A stretch of DNA of 64,000 nucleotides from DASQHL01 sp963843685 (GTDB taxonomy: Bacteria; Chloroflexota; Dehalococcoidia; DSTF01; JACRBR01): assembly GCA_963843685.1 (NCBI GenBank), contig CAWJLO010000009.1:47269-111268 (forward strand). The letters are read 5' to 3'. Shown in pieces: positions 17,922-27,024 of this stretch. Under the pieces are notes generated by a model. The model made no database searches. It saw only the letters and a list, made by a program, of their open reading frames with translations, and was not told the DNA's origin. A program made the position numbers and the translations under genes. Within the stretch, counting starts at the first letter, position 1. The number at the start of each line of letters is the position of its first letter.

Positions 17922-18704
17922 CTAGTGCATCTCCGAACCGCCGGTGACGTTGATCGCCTCACCGGTGATGTTGTCGGCCTTGCAGAGAAATACGGCGCAC
18001 TGGCCCATATCGGCGGCTGTCTGCGGCCGGCCGAGCGGCACCTCCGTCTTCGAGACCAGCTCCCACGCCTCTTCTTTCGAGATGCCGCGGCCGGCGGCGA
18101 CGGCGGGGACCAGCACGTTCTGCCACATGTGGGTGTCGACTTCGCCGGGGCAGATGGCGTTCACCGTGACGTCGAAGGGCGCCATCTCCTTCGCCAGCGA
18201 CTGGGTGAAGCCGATCACGGCGAACTTCGACGCGCAGTAGTGGGAGACTGCGGCGCTGCCGCTCTTGCCCGCCTGTGACGACAGGTTGATGATGCGGCCC
18301 TTGCGCCGCCCCATCATGTGCTGGGCGACGGCCTTCGAGCAGAGGAACGTGCCCTTCACGTTGACGTCCATCACCAGGTCCCACGCCTCCTCCGTCAGCC
18401 CGACGACGAAGCCGACGGAGATCACGCCGGCGTTGTTCACCAGCACGTCGACCTGGCCCCATTTGTCGATCGTGGCCTGGACCATCGCCTGGCACTGCGC
18501 GAAATCGCGCACGTCGACGTCGATGGCGATGGCGTCGCTGCCGAGGCGCTTGATCTCGGCGATCGTCTGGTCGCGGTCGGCGGCGGTCGCCGGCACGTCG
18601 GCGATGGCGATGCGCGCGCCCTCCTTCGCCAGCTCGCAGGCGATGCCGCGGCCGATCCCGCGCGCTCCACCGGTGACGATGGCGACGCTGTCTTTGAGTT
18701 CCAC
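17922..18704 (-). CDS. SDR family NAD(P)-dependent oxidoreductase
   Basis: A 260-residue classical SDR: TGGARGIGRGIA, NNAG in VLVNNAGVIS, the Ser in NLSSQAG, the Y-x3-K pair in HYCASK, and a closing GEAINVTGGSEMH. The annotated family reduces or oxidises carbonyl or hydroxyl groups. It is the first gene of the operon with npdG and cofE. Whether it is linked functionally to F420 metabolism is not shown by sequence. Confidence 0.92.
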   Translation of the reverse strand: MELKDSVAIVTGGARGIGRGIACELAKEGARIAIADVPATAADRDQTIAEIKRLGSDAIAIDVDVRDFAQCQAMVQATIDKWGQVDVLVNNAGVISVGFVVGLTEEAWDLVMDVNVKGTFLCSKAVAQHMMGRRKGRIINLSSQAGKSGSAAVSHYCASKFAVIGFTQSLAKEMAPFDVTVNAICPGEVDTHMWQNVLVPAVAAGRGISKEEAWELVSKTEVPLGRPQTAADMGQCAVFLCKADNITGEAINVTGGSEMH

Positions 18705-18941
18705 GGTCAGTTCCTTTCAGGGAGGCGTCGGCGGACAGGGGCAATTGTCGCCTACGGGGAACGTAGAACCAAGCCGCCGGACGCTGCTTGCGGCCGGGCC
18801 GACGGGCGCACTAACATCGGAGCACATACACGCGAGCGAAGAAGACGCGCGGGTTCGCCCCGAGCGTCTGACGCTGGCGGGGCTTGCCCTGCCGGACGAT
18901 CAGACGGGCGGGGCGCATTCTTTTCTCGCGGAGGTGCGGAC

Positions 18942-19598
18942 ATGGCCGGCGCAGACGAGATCCAGTGGGCGCGGCGCGTCAAGCCGGAGAAGATCCGGCG
19001 GCTCTACACGCTCGACTCCAAGGGCATCGTCGACGAGGAGCTGATCGACGAGGTGGGTTACGCGATGTACGCCCGCTGTCACAGCATCCGGCAGGCGACG
19101 CGGGCGCACGCCGGCAAGGCGATGTGCCCCCGCTGCCGCGCCGACGTACTTCGCTCCTCGCCGGACTGGAAGACGTGGACGAAGGAGGAGCCGCTGGTCT
19201 GCGGCTGCGGCTGGTCGACGACATGGGGAGAGTACAGCAAGAGCTACCAGCACAAGCAGCTCTACGGCGGACAGGCGTACCCGATGTTCCGGGGCTTCAT
19301 CGACCGCTGGCCGGCGGCGCGCACGTCGCGGGACAAGCTCCTCGCCATCGATTGGCTGATCCATGCGTGCCACGGCGAGTGGCAGGGCGGGATGGGGCGG
19401 CCCGCGGCGTGCAACCTCATCGAAGGAACGGCCACGCAGCTCGTGCGCTTCCTGCACGAGCTGGCGTACGGGGAACAGAGCACGGAGGGGATCGTCGAGA
19501 CGCGCACGCGGTGGGACCAGGGCGTGGAGGCGGCAGGGTGGCTGCGACGAATGCGCGATTCGGATCCGAAGGTCAGGCGCGGCGCGGACGGCGAGTAG
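18942..19598 (+). CDS. Conserved hypothetical protein with a zinc-ribbon segment
   Basis: A 218-residue protein starting MAGADEIQWARRVKPEK. The ATG at 18942 has a GGAGGTG box; the long upstream open frame lies antisense to the SDR and is not coding. A Cys cluster (CPRC near residue 62, CGCGW near residue 84) suggests a zinc site, and WGEYSKSYQHKQLYGGQAYP follows. I do not recognise a named family or activity. Its last 26 bases overlap the convergent DUF1801 gene. Confidence 0.75.
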   Translation: MAGADEIQWARRVKPEKIRRLYTLDSKGIVDEELIDEVGYAMYARCHSIRQATRAHAGKAMCPRCRADVLRSSPDWKTWTKEEPLVCGCGWSTTWGEYSKSYQHKQLYGGQAYPMFRGFIDRWPAARTSRDKLLAIDWLIHACHGEWQGGMGRPAACNLIEGTATQLVRFLHELAYGEQSTEGIVETRTRWDQGVEAAGWLRRMRDSDPKVRRGADGE

Positions 19599-19956
19599 TG
19601 GTTGCGCGGGCCTGCTCGTTCGCGCGCGCTTTCGCCTTCACGAGCTTCTTCAGCAGGGCGACCGGGATCGGCTTGCCGAGCGGAAAGCGCAGCGTGCCCT
19701 TGCCGGCCTTGTACGGCTGCACCGCTTCGGCGAACTCATCGAGGAAGGTGGAGCTGAGAGCGTAGACGCCTACGTGGTTCTTCGCGGCGGCGAAGCCCAC
19801 GAGCCAGCCGTGGTGTTTGTACATCGGCATCTGGTAGCTGATGCGCTCCTCGGCGTCGGGGGCGGCTGACCGCACGAGGGCGCGGAGCTGCTCAAGCATG
19901 GGGCGCGCCTCGGGCGGCGCGGTGGCGATGTAGGCGTCGACGTCTTTCGCTGGCAT
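19573..19956 (-). CDS. DUF1801 domain protein (YdhG/iron-chaperone-like)
   Basis: A 127-residue protein with the DUF1801 pattern: YIATAPPEARPMLEQLRALV, then AEERISYQMPMYKHHG, LVGFAAAKNHVGVY and KGTLRFPLGKPIP. The family fold resembles frataxin-like and YdhG proteins. The exact function is not established. The C-terminus is short and basic. It converges on and slightly overlaps the zinc-ribbon gene. Confidence 0.88.
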   Translation of the reverse strand: MPAKDVDAYIATAPPEARPMLEQLRALVRSAAPDAEERISYQMPMYKHHGWLVGFAAAKNHVGVYALSSTFLDEFAEAVQPYKAGKGTLRFPLGKPIPVALLKKLVKAKARANEQARATTTRRPRRA

Positions 19957-19980
19957 GTTTCCTCCGCCTTGGGCGGCTCG

Positions 19981-20464
<484 letters not shown>

Positions 20465-20503
20465 GCGCGGCCCCTTCGGGGGAGAATCCATGGCCTACAA
20501 CCA

Positions 20504-20549
20504 AGAACCTGGACGCCGGACCGCCGCTCGGTTCCAGATTCCAGGTTCT
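20504..20549. repeat. Inverted repeat between the two tRNA-Ser genes
   Basis: AGAACCTGGA (20504-20513) and TCCAGGTTCT (20540-20549) are perfect 10-bp inverse complements separated by 26 bases. They would form a hairpin in the tRNA spacer transcript, possibly a processing signal. Confidence 0.5.
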
Positions 20550-20568
20550 CGATTCGTTCGTCGTGTGG

Positions 20569-20652
20569 CGGAGAGGGTGGGATTCGAACCCACGAGGCTC
20601 ATCGCCTACCGCTTTTCGAGAGCGGCACCATCAACCACTCGGACACCTCTCC
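20569..20652 (-). tRNA. tRNA-Ser (anticodon CGA)
   Basis: An 84-nt type II tRNA. The acceptor stem is again GGAGAGG/CCTCTCC. The anticodon stem-loop is CCGCT-CTCGAAA-AGCGG with anticodon CGA. It has a long variable arm and the T-loop GGTTCGAATCC. It is transcribed ahead of the GGA tRNA. Confidence 0.95.
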
Positions 20653-20718
20653 GAACGGGAAGGGCCGCACGGAGCGACCCTCGGGCGGCAGTATATACCA
20701 CGTGCCAGAGTCGGCCGA

Positions 20719-21318
20719 TCAGCCGCGCGTCATCTGGCGGAAGCGCTTCTCCTGCTCATCCTGCGCCTCGCGCGAGGCACGACGGCCGGCACGGATGGCG
20801 GCGCGGATGCGGGCCTGGAGACCGGACGGCGGCACGGCGGCGACGGGCTCCATCTCCGGGTTGCGGAACTCCTCTGGCACGGTGTCCGGCTCTTCCTCGC
20901 CGGGCCGCGCGAACAGCCAGAACGCGAGCGCGACCGCCGCGGCGACCACGGCGATGATGACGAAGGCGATCAGCAGCCCGTGGCCGCGCGACTCCGTCAC
21001 TGCCTTCGGGTGCTTCTCGGCGCGCTTGGCCGCCTTCGCCGCCGCCTTGGCCGCGGACCTGGCGGCCGCCGCCTCGGCTTGCTCGCGCTTGCGGAGCTCG
21101 CGCTTCTCCTTGTTCGACTGCGGCTCGACCTCGAGGTCCAGCGAGCCGAACGGGGTGTCGAAACCCAGCGCGTACTCCGGCGCCTCTTCTTCTTCCTGCT
21201 TCTTGCGTTCTCTCCGGCTCAGCCGGCGGGGCGGCGACGGGCTCACGTCCACCGTCTGCTCCTCGGGTCGCTCGATGACGGCGACGTCGGACGCGGTGGT
21301 GGTTTCGTCTTCAGCCAT
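20719..21318 (-). CDS. Hypothetical single-pass membrane protein with charged and Ala-rich tail
   Basis: A 199-residue protein of unknown function. Residues 1-60 are acidic and Pro-rich (RRLSRRERKKQEEEE). Residues 70-105 form an Ala/Lys/Glu-rich probable coiled coil (AEAAAARSAAKAAAKAAKRA). One transmembrane segment follows (LLIAFVIIAVVAAAVALAFW), then a C-terminal Arg-rich region. The long basic N-terminus suggests it faces the cytoplasm. Confidence 0.7.
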   Translation of the reverse strand: MAEDETTTASDVAVIERPEEQTVDVSPSPPRRLSRRERKKQEEEEAPEYALGFDTPFGSLDLEVEPQSNKEKRELRKREQAEAAAARSAAKAAAKAAKRAEKHPKAVTESRGHGLLIAFVIIAVVAAAVALAFWLFARPGEEEPDTVPEEFRNPEMEPVAAVPPSGLQARIRAAIRAGRRASREAQDEQEKRFRQMTRG

Positions 21319-21359
21319 GGCAGACCTCCGTACGCGGGACTACGGCCGGGGTTCGCGTG

Positions 21360-21719
21360 TTACTTGTCGGACTGCTTCGTGTCGGCGCCCGTCATACCGG
21401 CGATGACGCTCGCGGCGCGCCGCACGCCCGCCACGACGCCGTACGTGCGGATGATGGGCGTCACAGCCGCCTGGGACACGTAGCCGGCGGTGCCCTTTAC
21501 GTTGTCCGCGGTCTCCTTCGCGCTGCCGAGCAGCGGCTTCACGCTGTCGTCGAGCATCGACGTCGACTTCTTCAGGAGCGCGCGCGCCAGCAACCCCAGC
21601 ACGATGGTCATGATCAACGCCACGAAGAAGAACGCCGCGACGGCGATCCCCATAAAGATGATCACCCAGTCGCGGAACGTCGCGACGAACAGGGGCGAGA
21701 GCTGAGACAGTGTGTCCAC
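21360..21719 (-). CDS. Small membrane protein, YtxH/DUF948-like
   Basis: A 119-residue protein with one strong transmembrane helix (WVIIFMGIAVAAFFFVALIM near residues 17-36). An amphipathic stretch (SAKETADNVKGTAGYVSQAA) resembles YtxH- or DUF948-type envelope stress proteins, but the match is only by character. The GTG at 21719 with a GAGGGAA box is preferred over an ATG at 21785. Function unknown. Confidence 0.65.
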   Translation of the reverse strand: MDTLSQLSPLFVATFRDWVIIFMGIAVAAFFFVALIMTIVLGLLARALLKKSTSMLDDSVKPLLGSAKETADNVKGTAGYVSQAAVTPIIRTYGVVAGVRRAASVIAGMTGADTKQSDK

Positions 21720-21810
21720 GGCAGGTTCCCTCGACCGGTTAGTCGTGCAGACCAGCATCATAACACGGCTGTTTCGGCCGATCACCGCCGCAGGTTGACT
21801 TCGCGCTCGC

Positions 21811-22419
21811 CTACGCGGCTGGCCGCATGGAGCGGAAGCGCCACAGCCGCCAGGCCACCGTGGCGTAGCTCACGGCGCCCATGACAACGAGCGCCCACCA
21901 GCACTGCCCGAGCGCCGCCCCCACGGCCAGCGCGAGGAGCCGCACGTCCCGGCCCGCCACGCCCAGCAGATCCGACGCGACGTCCCGCCCACCCTCCGTT
22001 TCCAGCCGCGCGCGCGAGTACGACACGAGCAGAAACCCGACGATGGCCGCGAACCCGACCAGCGCCGCCTGGCCCCATGATTCGTGCTCATGCGCGTACC
22101 AGGCCATGCCGGCGACGATGGCGGCGTCGGCGTAGCGGTCGAGGACAGCGTCGAAGGCGCCGCCGAACCGCGTCGCCATCGCCTTCGCGCGTGCGAGGTC
22201 GCCGTCCACACCGTCGACGATCGACGACGCCTGGATCAGCACGCCCGCCTCGATGTTTCGCCCGACCGCCAGCAGCCCCGCCGCGCCGGCAGCGACCAGT
22301 GCCGCCAGTACCGACACCTGGTTCGGTGTCGCCGGCGTGCGCGCTAGTAGCGAAGCGATCGGGACGGAGATGCGTCGGTTGAGGTAGCGCGAGACCGGCC
22401 CGTCAAGCGACGCGGCCAT
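21811..22419 (-). CDS. CDP-alcohol phosphatidyltransferase family protein
   Basis: A 202-residue integral membrane enzyme. The family signature D-G-x2-A-R-x8-G-x3-D-x3-D is seen as DGDLARAKAMATRFGGAFDAVLDRYAD split around the active site, followed by several membrane helices. It transfers a phospho-alcohol from a CDP-linked donor to a second alcohol. Its start overlaps the end of the upstream nucleotidyltransferase by 17 nt, so the two are probably partners. Phosphatidylinositol-phosphate or di-inositol-phosphate synthesis is an inference. Confidence 0.88.
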   Translation of the reverse strand: MAASLDGPVSRYLNRRISVPIASLLARTPATPNQVSVLAALVAAGAAGLLAVGRNIEAGVLIQASSIVDGVDGDLARAKAMATRFGGAFDAVLDRYADAAIVAGMAWYAHEHESWGQAALVGFAAIVGFLLVSYSRARLETEGGRDVASDLLGVAGRDVRLLALAVGAALGQCWWALVVMGAVSYATVAWRLWRFRSMRPAA

Positions 22420-23120
22420 CAGCCTCGCGCGCGAACATGGTTTCCGCGCTCCGCAGGTCGGCCGGCGTGTCGACGTCGATCCAGCGCGCGCCGGTCACGT
22501 CGACGGCGTCCAACTCGCCGGCGCGTGCGAGCTTCGCGAAGACGTCGCCGGCCTCACCGTCGCGCAGAGCCGGCGTCATTACGTCGAAGACCCGCCGCGT
22601 GCACCAGAAGGCGCCCGTATCGAGCGCGTTCCAGTCGCGCAGGCCCTTGCCGAGGTCGACGACGCGTCCGTCACGCACGCGCGCGCGCGTCGCTTCGTCC
22701 GCGCGCTCGTCGCCGGCGGCAGCCCGATCGACCGCAAGGCGGCACCGTTCGCCAGCACCCAAGACGAGCGACCGCAGGAGCCCGGATTCGACGACATGGT
22801 CGGCCATCGCGAGCACGAAGCCGTCGCCCACCGCATCGCGCGCCGCCCACAGCGACCGCGCGTTGCCCAGCATGTACGCGTCGTTCTGCACGAACCGCAG
22901 CGACATCCCGGCGGGCGTCCCGTGCGCCAGTTCGCGCCCGCAGCCGGTCGGCGCGATGGCCCACCACGATCGCCGCATCATCGACGCCGGCCGCCGCCAG
23001 CGCATCGAGCACGCGGTGGATGATGGGCCGCCCGGCGACGCGCAGCAGCGGCTTCGGCAGCTCCGCCGTATGCGGCATGAGCCGGCCGCCGTCGCCGGCC
23101 GCAAGGATCACAGCTTGCAC
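22403..23120 (-). pseudogene. Sugar/inositol-phosphate nucleotidyltransferase, one frameshift near 22940
   Basis: From the GTG at 23120 the frame gives VILAAGDGGRLMPHTAELPKP... and PLLRVAGRPIIHRVLDAL, a MobA-like or IspD-like nucleotidyltransferase start, up to VVGHRADRL. The next frame then continues through SLRFVQNDAYMLGNARSLW, LAMADHVVESGLL and ARWIDVDTPADLRSAE to 22403. The MADHV motif recalls CTP:inositol-1-phosphate cytidylyltransferases. A single indel near 22930-22950 explains the break. Overlap with the CDP-alcohol phosphotransferase supports a shared pathway. Confidence 0.75.
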
Positions 23121-23239
23121 AATCGGGCGCCTTTCGCGGGAGATACGCACACGCGCGTCAAGGCGATCTCCACGATCGAAGGTAGCGAGGCGTGCGCGCC
23201 CGCGTCAAACGGACGGTGCGAGGCGGTCGACCAACGTGC

Positions 23240-23734
23240 TCAGAACGGCAGGCCCTTGAGGCCCTGCATGCCCTTCACCGCCGAGATGTCGCCCGTGTGG
23301 CCGGCCGAGTGCAGTCCGACGAGCTGGACGACCCACCCCAGCGACTTCTTGCCGAAGAACTGCGTGTCGATCTCGCGGTCAAGGTCGGCGTCCGTCAGCG
23401 AGCCGACGTAGTCCAGCGCCGCGGCCTCGATCTCCTTCGCGTAGGCGTTGATCGCCGCCATCGGGATCGTGCCCTCGAAGGACCAGATCCCCATCGGATT
23501 CGCGGGCAGCCCCGCCTTCGGGCCGTGGTCAGCCCAGAGCAGCGGCTTGCCCTGCGCGATGGCGTTGATGAAGAAGTCGATCGACGTCGTCGCGTGCACG
23601 TGCGACTTCGCGATCGAGTTGCATGTACCGGACGGCGCCCAGTTGTACTGCGCCTCGTCCATGCCGTCGGAGGTGGCGTTCATCAGGTTGAAGATTTCGC
23701 CGAGCGAGAGCTTGGCGTATGCAGGTCCGTTCAT
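23240..23734 (-). CDS. DinB family protein
   Basis: A 164-residue four-helix DinB-like protein. Putative metal-binding His residues are in SHVHATTSIDFF and in GLHSAGHTGDI. DinB-like proteins include thiol-dependent S-transferases and damage-induced proteins; the activity here is unknown. It stands alone between the nucleotidyltransferase and mnmA, both on the same strand. Confidence 0.82.
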   Translation of the reverse strand: MNGPAYAKLSLGEIFNLMNATSDGMDEAQYNWAPSGTCNSIAKSHVHATTSIDFFINAIAQGKPLLWADHGPKAGLPANPMGIWSFEGTIPMAAINAYAKEIEAAALDYVGSLTDADLDREIDTQFFGKKSLGWVVQLVGLHSAGHTGDISAVKGMQGLKGLPF

Positions 23735-23797
23735 GGCTGGTGATCTCCTTTTCTAGAGTCACTACTTTCCACCAAGCCGGTGTCTGGGTCAAGACGG

Positions 23798-24883
23798 TCA
23801 GTCGCGCTCCGCCCGAAGGATGGCGCCGCCGCCGAGCACCTCGTCGCCGTCGTAGAACACGGCCGCCTGCCCCGGCGTGATCGCCCGCTGCGGCGCGTCG
23901 AAGACGACGCGCGCTGCTCCGCCGGCCAGCGGCGTCACCGTCGCAGGGGCGGCCGGCGTCCGATACCGGATCTTCGCGTCGAGCCGCAGCGGTCCGTCCG
24001 GGGTGCCGCCGACCCAGTTCACGCTCTCGGCGGTCAGCGCACCGGCCATCAGGTCTTCCTCCGGCCCGATGGTGATCACGTTCAGCTCCGGGTCGATGTC
24101 CGTCACGAAGCGCTTCTGCCCGACGGCGACGCCCAACCCGCGCCGTTGGCCGATGGTGTAGCCGGCGATCCCATCGTGCCGGCCGACGAGGGCTCCCGCC
24201 GCGTCACGCATCGCGCCGGGCTCCTGGGGCAGCCGCTTTCTCACGAACGAGGCGTAGTCGCCGTCCGGCACGAAGCAGATGTCGGCGCTGTCCGGCTTGT
24301 CGGCGAGCAGCAAGCCCATCTCGTGCGCCAACGCGCGGATCGACGCCTTGTCGTAGCCGCCGACGGGGAACAGCGTCTGCGCCAGCTCCGCCTGCCCCAT
24401 GGTGTACAGCACGTACGACTGATCCTTCGCCGGATCGACGGCCCGCAGCAGCCGATAGCGGCCGCCGGCAGCGCGGTCGATACGCGCGTAGTGTCCGGTC
24501 GCCAGGAAGTCGGCCTCCAGCGCGACGGCACGGTCGAGCAGCGCGCGGAACTTCACATGCTCGTTGCAGGCGAGGCACGGGTTCGGCGTGCGGCCGCGGC
24601 CGTATTCGGCCACGAAGTAGTCGATAACGCGGTCGTGGAACTCGCGCTCCATGTTGAGCACGTAATGCGGGATGCCAAGCACGTCGGCCGCCTGCCGCGC
24701 GTCGTCGGTGTCCTCCACCGAACAGCAGCGCTTCTTCCCGACCGGCGCGTCCGGATCCTCCAGCGTCCACAGCCGCATGGTGATGCCGACCACGTCGTAG
24801 CCGGCGCGCGCGAGCAGACCTGCCGCCACCGCCGAGTCGACGCCGCCGCTCATCGCCACCACGACCCGCTGCTTCTTGCTCAT
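23798..24883 (-). CDS. mnmA: tRNA-specific 2-thiouridylase
   Basis: A 361-residue MnmA, which thiolates U34 of tRNA-Lys, -Glu and -Gln. The ATP-binding loop is AMSGGVDSAVAAGLL at the N-terminus. The two catalytic cysteines lie in PNPCLACN (near residue 100) and SADICFVPDGDY (near residue 200). The middle contains GHYARID and GYTIGQRRGLG. Length is typical. It is divergent from rsfS. Confidence 0.96.
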   Translation of the reverse strand: MSKKQRVVVAMSGGVDSAVAAGLLARAGYDVVGITMRLWTLEDPDAPVGKKRCCSVEDTDDARQAADVLGIPHYVLNMEREFHDRVIDYFVAEYGRGRTPNPCLACNEHVKFRALLDRAVALEADFLATGHYARIDRAAGGRYRLLRAVDPAKDQSYVLYTMGQAELAQTLFPVGGYDKASIRALAHEMGLLLADKPDSADICFVPDGDYASFVRKRLPQEPGAMRDAAGALVGRHDGIAGYTIGQRRGLGVAVGQKRFVTDIDPELNVITIGPEEDLMAGALTAESVNWVGGTPDGPLRLDAKIRYRTPAAPATVTPLAGGAARVVFDAPQRAITPGQAAVFYDGDEVLGGGAILRAERD

Positions 24884-24997
24884 CTCACTCCGATTGACGA
24901 CCCACGACGCGGAGCGCGGGCGTCCCCGGCCCGCGTCGCTTCATCGCGGCCCGGGCCGCCTCGATACAGGTTAACGGCGGCTCCGCGACGTTCGCCA

Positions 24998-25390
24998 ATG
25001 CTATACTCAGACCCGAACCTGCCCCCGCTCACACTCGGAGAACGCTTACTGGAGTCCGCTGACCTCGCCCAACGCATCGCCGACCTGCTGTCCGACCGCC
25101 AGGCCGAAGACATCGTCCTCATGGACATCAGCAAGGTCTCGACGTTCACCGACCACTTCGTCATCGCGACCGCGGGCAACCCCCGCCAGATGAGCGCGCT
25201 CATCGATTCGCTCGACCGCGACCTCCGGCCCGACGCGAAGCCCTTCCGCAGCGAGGGCACGGCGGACTCCGGCTGGGTGCTCATCGACTTCGGCGGCGTT
25301 GTCGTCCACCTCTTCGCCCCGGAGGAGCGCGCCTACTACAACCTCGAGGGGCTCTGGGCGCAGGGCGTCTCCGTCGTCCACATCCAGTAG
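24998..25390 (+). CDS. rsfS: Ribosome silencing factor
   Basis: RsfS/YbeB binds ribosomal protein L14 and blocks subunit joining when nutrients are scarce. Clear family features are ADLAQRIADLLSDRQAEDIV, MDISKVSTFTDHFVIATAGN and GWVLIDFGGVVVHLF, ending VSVVHIQ. The ATG at 24998 overlaps an extended -10 box (TGCTATACT), so it may not be translated. A CTG at 25049 follows a GGAGAA box and would begin right at the fold (LESADLAQ). The start is uncertain. Confidence 0.9.
   Translation: MLYSDPNLPPLTLGERLLESADLAQRIADLLSDRQAEDIVLMDISKVSTFTDHFVIATAGNPRQMSALIDSLDRDLRPDAKPFRSEGTADSGWVLIDFGGVVVHLFAPEERAYYNLEGLWAQGVSVVHIQ
24999..25007 (+). promoter_or_regulatory. Extended -10 promoter (TGCTATACT) of rsfS
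   Basis: TG-n-TATACT lies between mnmA and rsfS. No good -35 is seen, as is usual for extended -10 promoters. It overlaps the first codons of the longest rsfS frame. Confidence 0.5.
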
Positions 25391-25501
25391 CCCTCCTTCG
25401 TTCTTGACGTTCTCCGACGCCGCTCGCATTCGGGCTGCTGCCTGTCGTACGCTCTACGCACCCGACATGGGCTCACGTGCCGAAACGGGAGGGGTGCAAG
25501 C

Positions 25502-26611
25502 ATGACTGTCTCGCGGGAGATCCCGACGACGCCGGCCGAACTCACGCCGTCATGGCTCACGCGCGCGCTGCGCGCGGGCGGCGTTATCGACGACGCGACC
25601 ACGGTAACGTCCGCCGAGCACAAGGTCCTCGGCGAGGGCGCAGGCTTCGTCGGACAGGTGGCGCGCGTCACGCTGACGTACGACCGGCCGGCGCCCGGCG
25701 CGCCAACGTCGCTGATCGCCAAGCTGCCGGCGCTCGACCCCGGCGCGCGCGAGCTGGCGGCGCTCTACGGCCTCTACGAACGCGAGTACCGCTTCTACAA
25801 CGAGCTGGCGGACGAGATCAGCTTTCGTACCGCGCGCTGCTACTACAGCGACGGCGACCCGGAGTCCGTCCGCTACGTCCTCCTGCTCGAAGACATGTCG
25901 GGCAGCGGGCGCGCGGGCGACCAGGTGGCGGGATGCACCGCCGACGAGGCGAAGCTCGCGCTCGCGCACCTCGCCGAGCACCACGCGCGCTGGTGGGAGC
26001 ACCCGCGGCTCACCGAGATCCCGTGGCTCAACCCCGGCGTCGATCTCGTGAACGGCGCAATGCAGCAGTCCTACCCGCAGGCGTGGTCCGTCACGATCGC
26101 TGGATTCGGAGACCGCATCCCGGCCGAGATCCGCGAGGTGCTTCCCGGCCTCGGCGAACGCATCACGAAGCTGATGGAGCCGATCGCCGAGGGCGCGATG
26201 ACGATCGCGCACGGCGACTACCGTCTGGACAACATGTTCTTCGGCCACGCCGGCAGCGATTACACGGTGGCGGTGCTCGACTGGCAGAGCCCGAACATGG
26301 GCTGGGGCGCCTACGACATCGCCTACTTCCTCTACAGCAACGTCGATATCGAAACCCGCCGCGCGCACGAGATGGACATCTTGCGCGAGTACCACCGCGC
26401 GCTCACCGCCGGCGGCGTCACGGGCTACACCTTCGAGCAGCTCGTCGAGGACTACAAGAAATCGCTGCTCGTCAGCCTGGGCATCTGGATCGTCAACGCC
26501 GCCACGCTCGACACCGCGAACGAGCGCGGCAAGGCGCTGTTCGATCTCTTCTTCGACCGGCTGTCGGCGGCCATCATGGATCTCGGCGCGCTGGAGTACC
26601 TGCCGGCGTAG
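25502..26611 (+). CDS. Phosphotransferase family protein (APH/EcdK-like)
   Basis: A 369-residue kinase-like protein. The catalytic loop is AHGDYRLDNMFF and the metal-binding motif is VAVLDWQSPNMGWG. YEREYRFYNELADEI and RYVLLLEDMSG are typical of aminoglycoside or choline-kinase-like phosphotransferases. The substrate is unknown; it need not be an antibiotic. It has no close operon partner. Confidence 0.88.
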   Translation: MTVSREIPTTPAELTPSWLTRALRAGGVIDDATTVTSAEHKVLGEGAGFVGQVARVTLTYDRPAPGAPTSLIAKLPALDPGARELAALYGLYEREYRFYNELADEISFRTARCYYSDGDPESVRYVLLLEDMSGSGRAGDQVAGCTADEAKLALAHLAEHHARWWEHPRLTEIPWLNPGVDLVNGAMQQSYPQAWSVTIAGFGDRIPAEIREVLPGLGERITKLMEPIAEGAMTIAHGDYRLDNMFFGHAGSDYTVAVLDWQSPNMGWGAYDIAYFLYSNVDIETRRAHEMDILREYHRALTAGGVTGYTFEQLVEDYKKSLLVSLGIWIVNAATLDTANERGKALFDLFFDRLSAAIMDLGALEYLPA

Positions 26612-26672
26612 CGGACAGACCGCATTCAACTGGACGAGAGGGTCAGACGAAAGATTCGCCCTCGTATCTAGC

Positions 26673-26702
26673 TTGACAGCTATCTAGCAATATGGCTAAA
26701 TA
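26673..26702 (+). promoter_or_regulatory. Promoter and possible operator of the ArsR-SRPBCC pair
   Basis: TTGACA (26673-26678) is followed after about 17-18 bases by an AT-rich -10 region (CTAAATA) directly before the ATG at 26709. The inverted TAGC-N6-GCTA (26685-26698) sits between the two elements, a plausible site for autorepression by the ArsR protein. Confidence 0.5.
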
Positions 26703-26708
26703 TGGGCC

Positions 26709-27023
26709 ATGGATGTGTACGAAGCCGTGGCCGACCCAACGCGACGACAGATCATCGAGCTGCTCGCGACCGGCGAGCGGAACGCCGGAGACATCGCGGG
26801 GCGATTCGCGATCGCCGGCCCTTCGATCTCCCGCCACCTGCGCGTGCTGCGCGAGAGCGGCGTGGTGAGTTACAGGAAGCGCGCCCAAGCGCGGATCTAT
26901 CGACTGGAGGGCTCTGCCCTCGCGGAAGCGACGCAGTGGATGGAAGCGCAGCTCGGCCTCGTGCGGGCGCGCTTCGACCGCCTCGAGAGCCACCTCGATT
27001 CAATGAAGGAAAGGGAGGGCTGA
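26709..27023 (+). CDS. ArsR/SdpR-type autorepressor
   Basis: A 104-residue winged-helix repressor. MDVYEAVADPTRRQIIELL, the recognition region AIAGPSISRHLRVLRESG and SYRKRAQARIYRL are typical of the SdpR subfamily. No metal-sensing CxC motif is present, so it is probably not a metal sensor. It lies 1 nt upstream of the SRPBCC gene, a frequent pair in which it controls the operon. Confidence 0.92.
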   Translation: MDVYEAVADPTRRQIIELLATGERNAGDIAGRFAIAGPSISRHLRVLRESGVVSYRKRAQARIYRLEGSALAEATQWMEAQLGLVRARFDRLESHLDSMKEREG

Positions 27024-27024
27024 C

